Assembly (NCBI GenBank): GCA_030146295.1
Contig: JASLCD010000270.1
Span: forward strand, 1 to 6,401
Reading direction: 5' to 3'
Source: Chryseobacterium sp.
Lineage (GTDB): Bacteria; Bacteroidota; Bacteroidia; Flavobacteriales; Weeksellaceae
DNA: 6,401 nt
Under the pieces are notes generated by a model, which searched no databases, was not told where the DNA came from, and saw only the letters and a list, made by a program, of their open reading frames with translations. This document shows, in pieces, positions 5,381 to 6,401 of the stretch (within the stretch, counting starts at the first letter, position 1; each line of letters begins with the position of its first letter). The position numbers and the translations under genes were made by a program.

Positions 5381-5411
5381 TTGAGTTTATTCTAAAAAAT
5401 ACCTATTTTTC
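5381..5411 (+). promoter_or_regulatory. Promoter of the T9SS cargo gene
   Basis: TTG (5381-5383), a 20-base spacer and TATTTTTC (5404-5411, one mismatch from TAnnTTTG) give a start near 5418 and a short leader before ATG 5436. It is divergent from the ABC operon promoter, about 40 bases away. Confidence 0.5.
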
Positions 5412-5435
5412 AAGGAAATTTTAAAACTAATAAAC

Positions 5436-6401
5436 ATGACCAAAAAACTACTTTATGTATTCTCTTTTATTTTGGGGATTTCCAGCCTTCAGGCAAACAA
5501 CAAAATAGAAGAGGAATCAAATCCTTTATTTTACTGTGATACAAATGCTCCGACTGGAGTTCAGGTGTCTACTACAACTCTTACCTCCGGAACTGTTACC
5601 TGGACTGCTGATCCTGATACTCCCAATAATGTAATCAGGTATAGATTACCTGGAACTATTGCCTGGATGGTAGTGACTCCTGTATCCGGTCAAAATTCAT
5701 TTACTATTACAAATCTGCTGCCGTGCACAGTGTATGAAGTACAGGTAGCTAAAGTATGCACTACTCAGGGAGTATGGAGCAATCCTGTATTTTTTACAAC
5801 AACGCTTAATTACTGTACAAGTGCAGCCACAGATACCACTATGATGCATATTTCCAATGTGACAGTCAATTCTACCGGAGTTGTTGCTCCAATGATCAGC
5901 AATTCCGGATCTTCTAATTATACGGATTACAGAAGCGATATAAGCCGTAGAGTAAAGTTTTTTGTAGGAAGTACAGCAAATAAGCTTTCAGTAACCAATA
6001 CCTGGACCGGAGTTCCGGGCACAATAACAGTAACGGCATGGATTGATATTAATGGTAACGGTATTTTTGAATCCACTGAACGAGTGATGGTTGCCAATAA
6101 TGTTACTCAGGCAGCGCCTGCAACATCAGTATTTACGATTCCAAGTTTTCCTGTGCTTCCAAGTTATGTTATTGGAGGATGTGGTGTTACCATGCGGATA
6201 ATGTCCCGTCAAACAGCTCCTACCGATGCCTGTGGCACATTCATGTATGGAGAAGTGGAAGATTATGGAGTTGATTTTATCGATTCAACCCTTGGGGTGA
6301 GGGAGTCAGGAAAGTCTGTAAAACCTGAAATCTATCCCAACCCGGCATCTGATGTTCTGAATATCTCAGGAATTTCAGACGCTGTGAATTATGAAATTTA
6401 T
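5436..6401 (+). CDS. T9SS cargo protein with FN3, GEVED and type A sorting domain (3' end missing)
   Basis: The frame is open for 322 codons to the window edge, with no stop. Signal peptide MTKKLLYVFSFILGISSLQA (1-20). Residues about 36-122 form a fibronectin type III domain (APTGVQVSTTTLTSGTVTWTA ... NLLPCTVYEVQV). Residues about 125-282 are a GEVED domain: the calcium-binding-like WIDINGNGIFE (202-212), GGCGVTMRIM and the name-giving YGEVEDYGVDF (271-281). From about 297, EIYPNPASDVLNISG starts the type A C-terminal sorting domain (Por_Secre_tail) recognised by the type IX secretion system. Roughly 50 residues should remain outside. The protein is thus exported by Sec, then moved across the outer membrane and anchored or released, probably as an adhesin or surface protein. 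Ligand unknown. It is divergent from the ABC operon, and nothing ties the two functionally. Confidence 0.9.
   Translation, partial: MTKKLLYVFSFILGISSLQANNKIEEESNPLFYCDTNAPTGVQVSTTTLTSGTVTWTADPDTPNNVIRYRLPGTIAWMVVTPVSGQNSFTITNLLPCTVYEVQVAKVCTTQGVWSNPVFFTTTLNYCTSAATDTTMMHISNVTVNSTGVVAPMISNSGSSNYTDYRSDISRRVKFFVGSTANKLSVTNTWTGVPGTITVTAWIDINGNGIFESTERVMVANNVTQAAPATSVFTIPSFPVLPSYVIGGCGVTMRIMSRQTAPTDACGTFMYGEVEDYGVDFIDSTLGVRESGKSVKPEIYPNPASDVLNISGISDAVNYEIY

Overview
The window looks like chromosomal DNA of a flavobacterium of the Chryseobacterium/Elizabethkingia type (Bacteroidota). Four things point there: AT-rich composition; repeated matches to the Bacteroidota promoter (a TAnnTTTG -7 box, in three cases with a TTG about 20 bases upstream); a GEVED-domain secreted protein ending in a type IX secretion (T9SS) sorting tail; and a DUF4932-type exported protein. 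No rRNA, tRNA, CRISPR array, IS element or phage gene was seen. The genus is an inference.

Layout. Positions 1-604 are mostly non-coding. They hold a leftward promoter with operator-like palindromes for a gene outside the window (13-44), a heptanucleotide tandem repeat (242-285), a compact structured element that may form a pseudoknot (299-383), a doubtful small ORF (425-586) and a rightward promoter (450-479). The promoter serves the HD-domain phosphohydrolase gene (605-1195). A bidirectional hairpin terminator (1207-1241) separates it from a convergent exported DUF4932-like protein (1260-2633, minus). Upstream of that, on the same strand, is a hotdog-fold acyl-CoA thioesterase (2806-3189) with its own terminator-like hairpin (2765-2803).

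The most notable region is 3190-3517. On the minus strand it carries a clear cobalamin (B12) riboswitch with a perfect B12 box, a probable L5-L13 kissing loop, its own -7 promoter box, and hairpins between the aptamer and the thioesterase start. The only gene downstream in that direction is the thioesterase, not a TonB-dependent B12 receptor or a B12 enzyme. Either this is an unusual B12-controlled thioesterase, or the riboswitch lost its original target.

Further right, all on the minus strand, lie an exported SH3-like-domain protein with its own promoter (3518-4318) and a two-gene ABC-type unit: a 92-residue membrane protein (5008-5286) and an ATPase (4349-5011) joined by an ATGA overlap. 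Divergent from this operon, a plus-strand gene (5436 to beyond 6401) encodes a T9SS cargo protein with signal peptide, fibronectin type III, GEVED and start of the C-terminal sorting domain. It is cut by the window edge.

Apart from the ABC pair, the genes appear to be separate transcription units. The neighbourhood is a mixed housekeeping/envelope region, not one pathway or an island.
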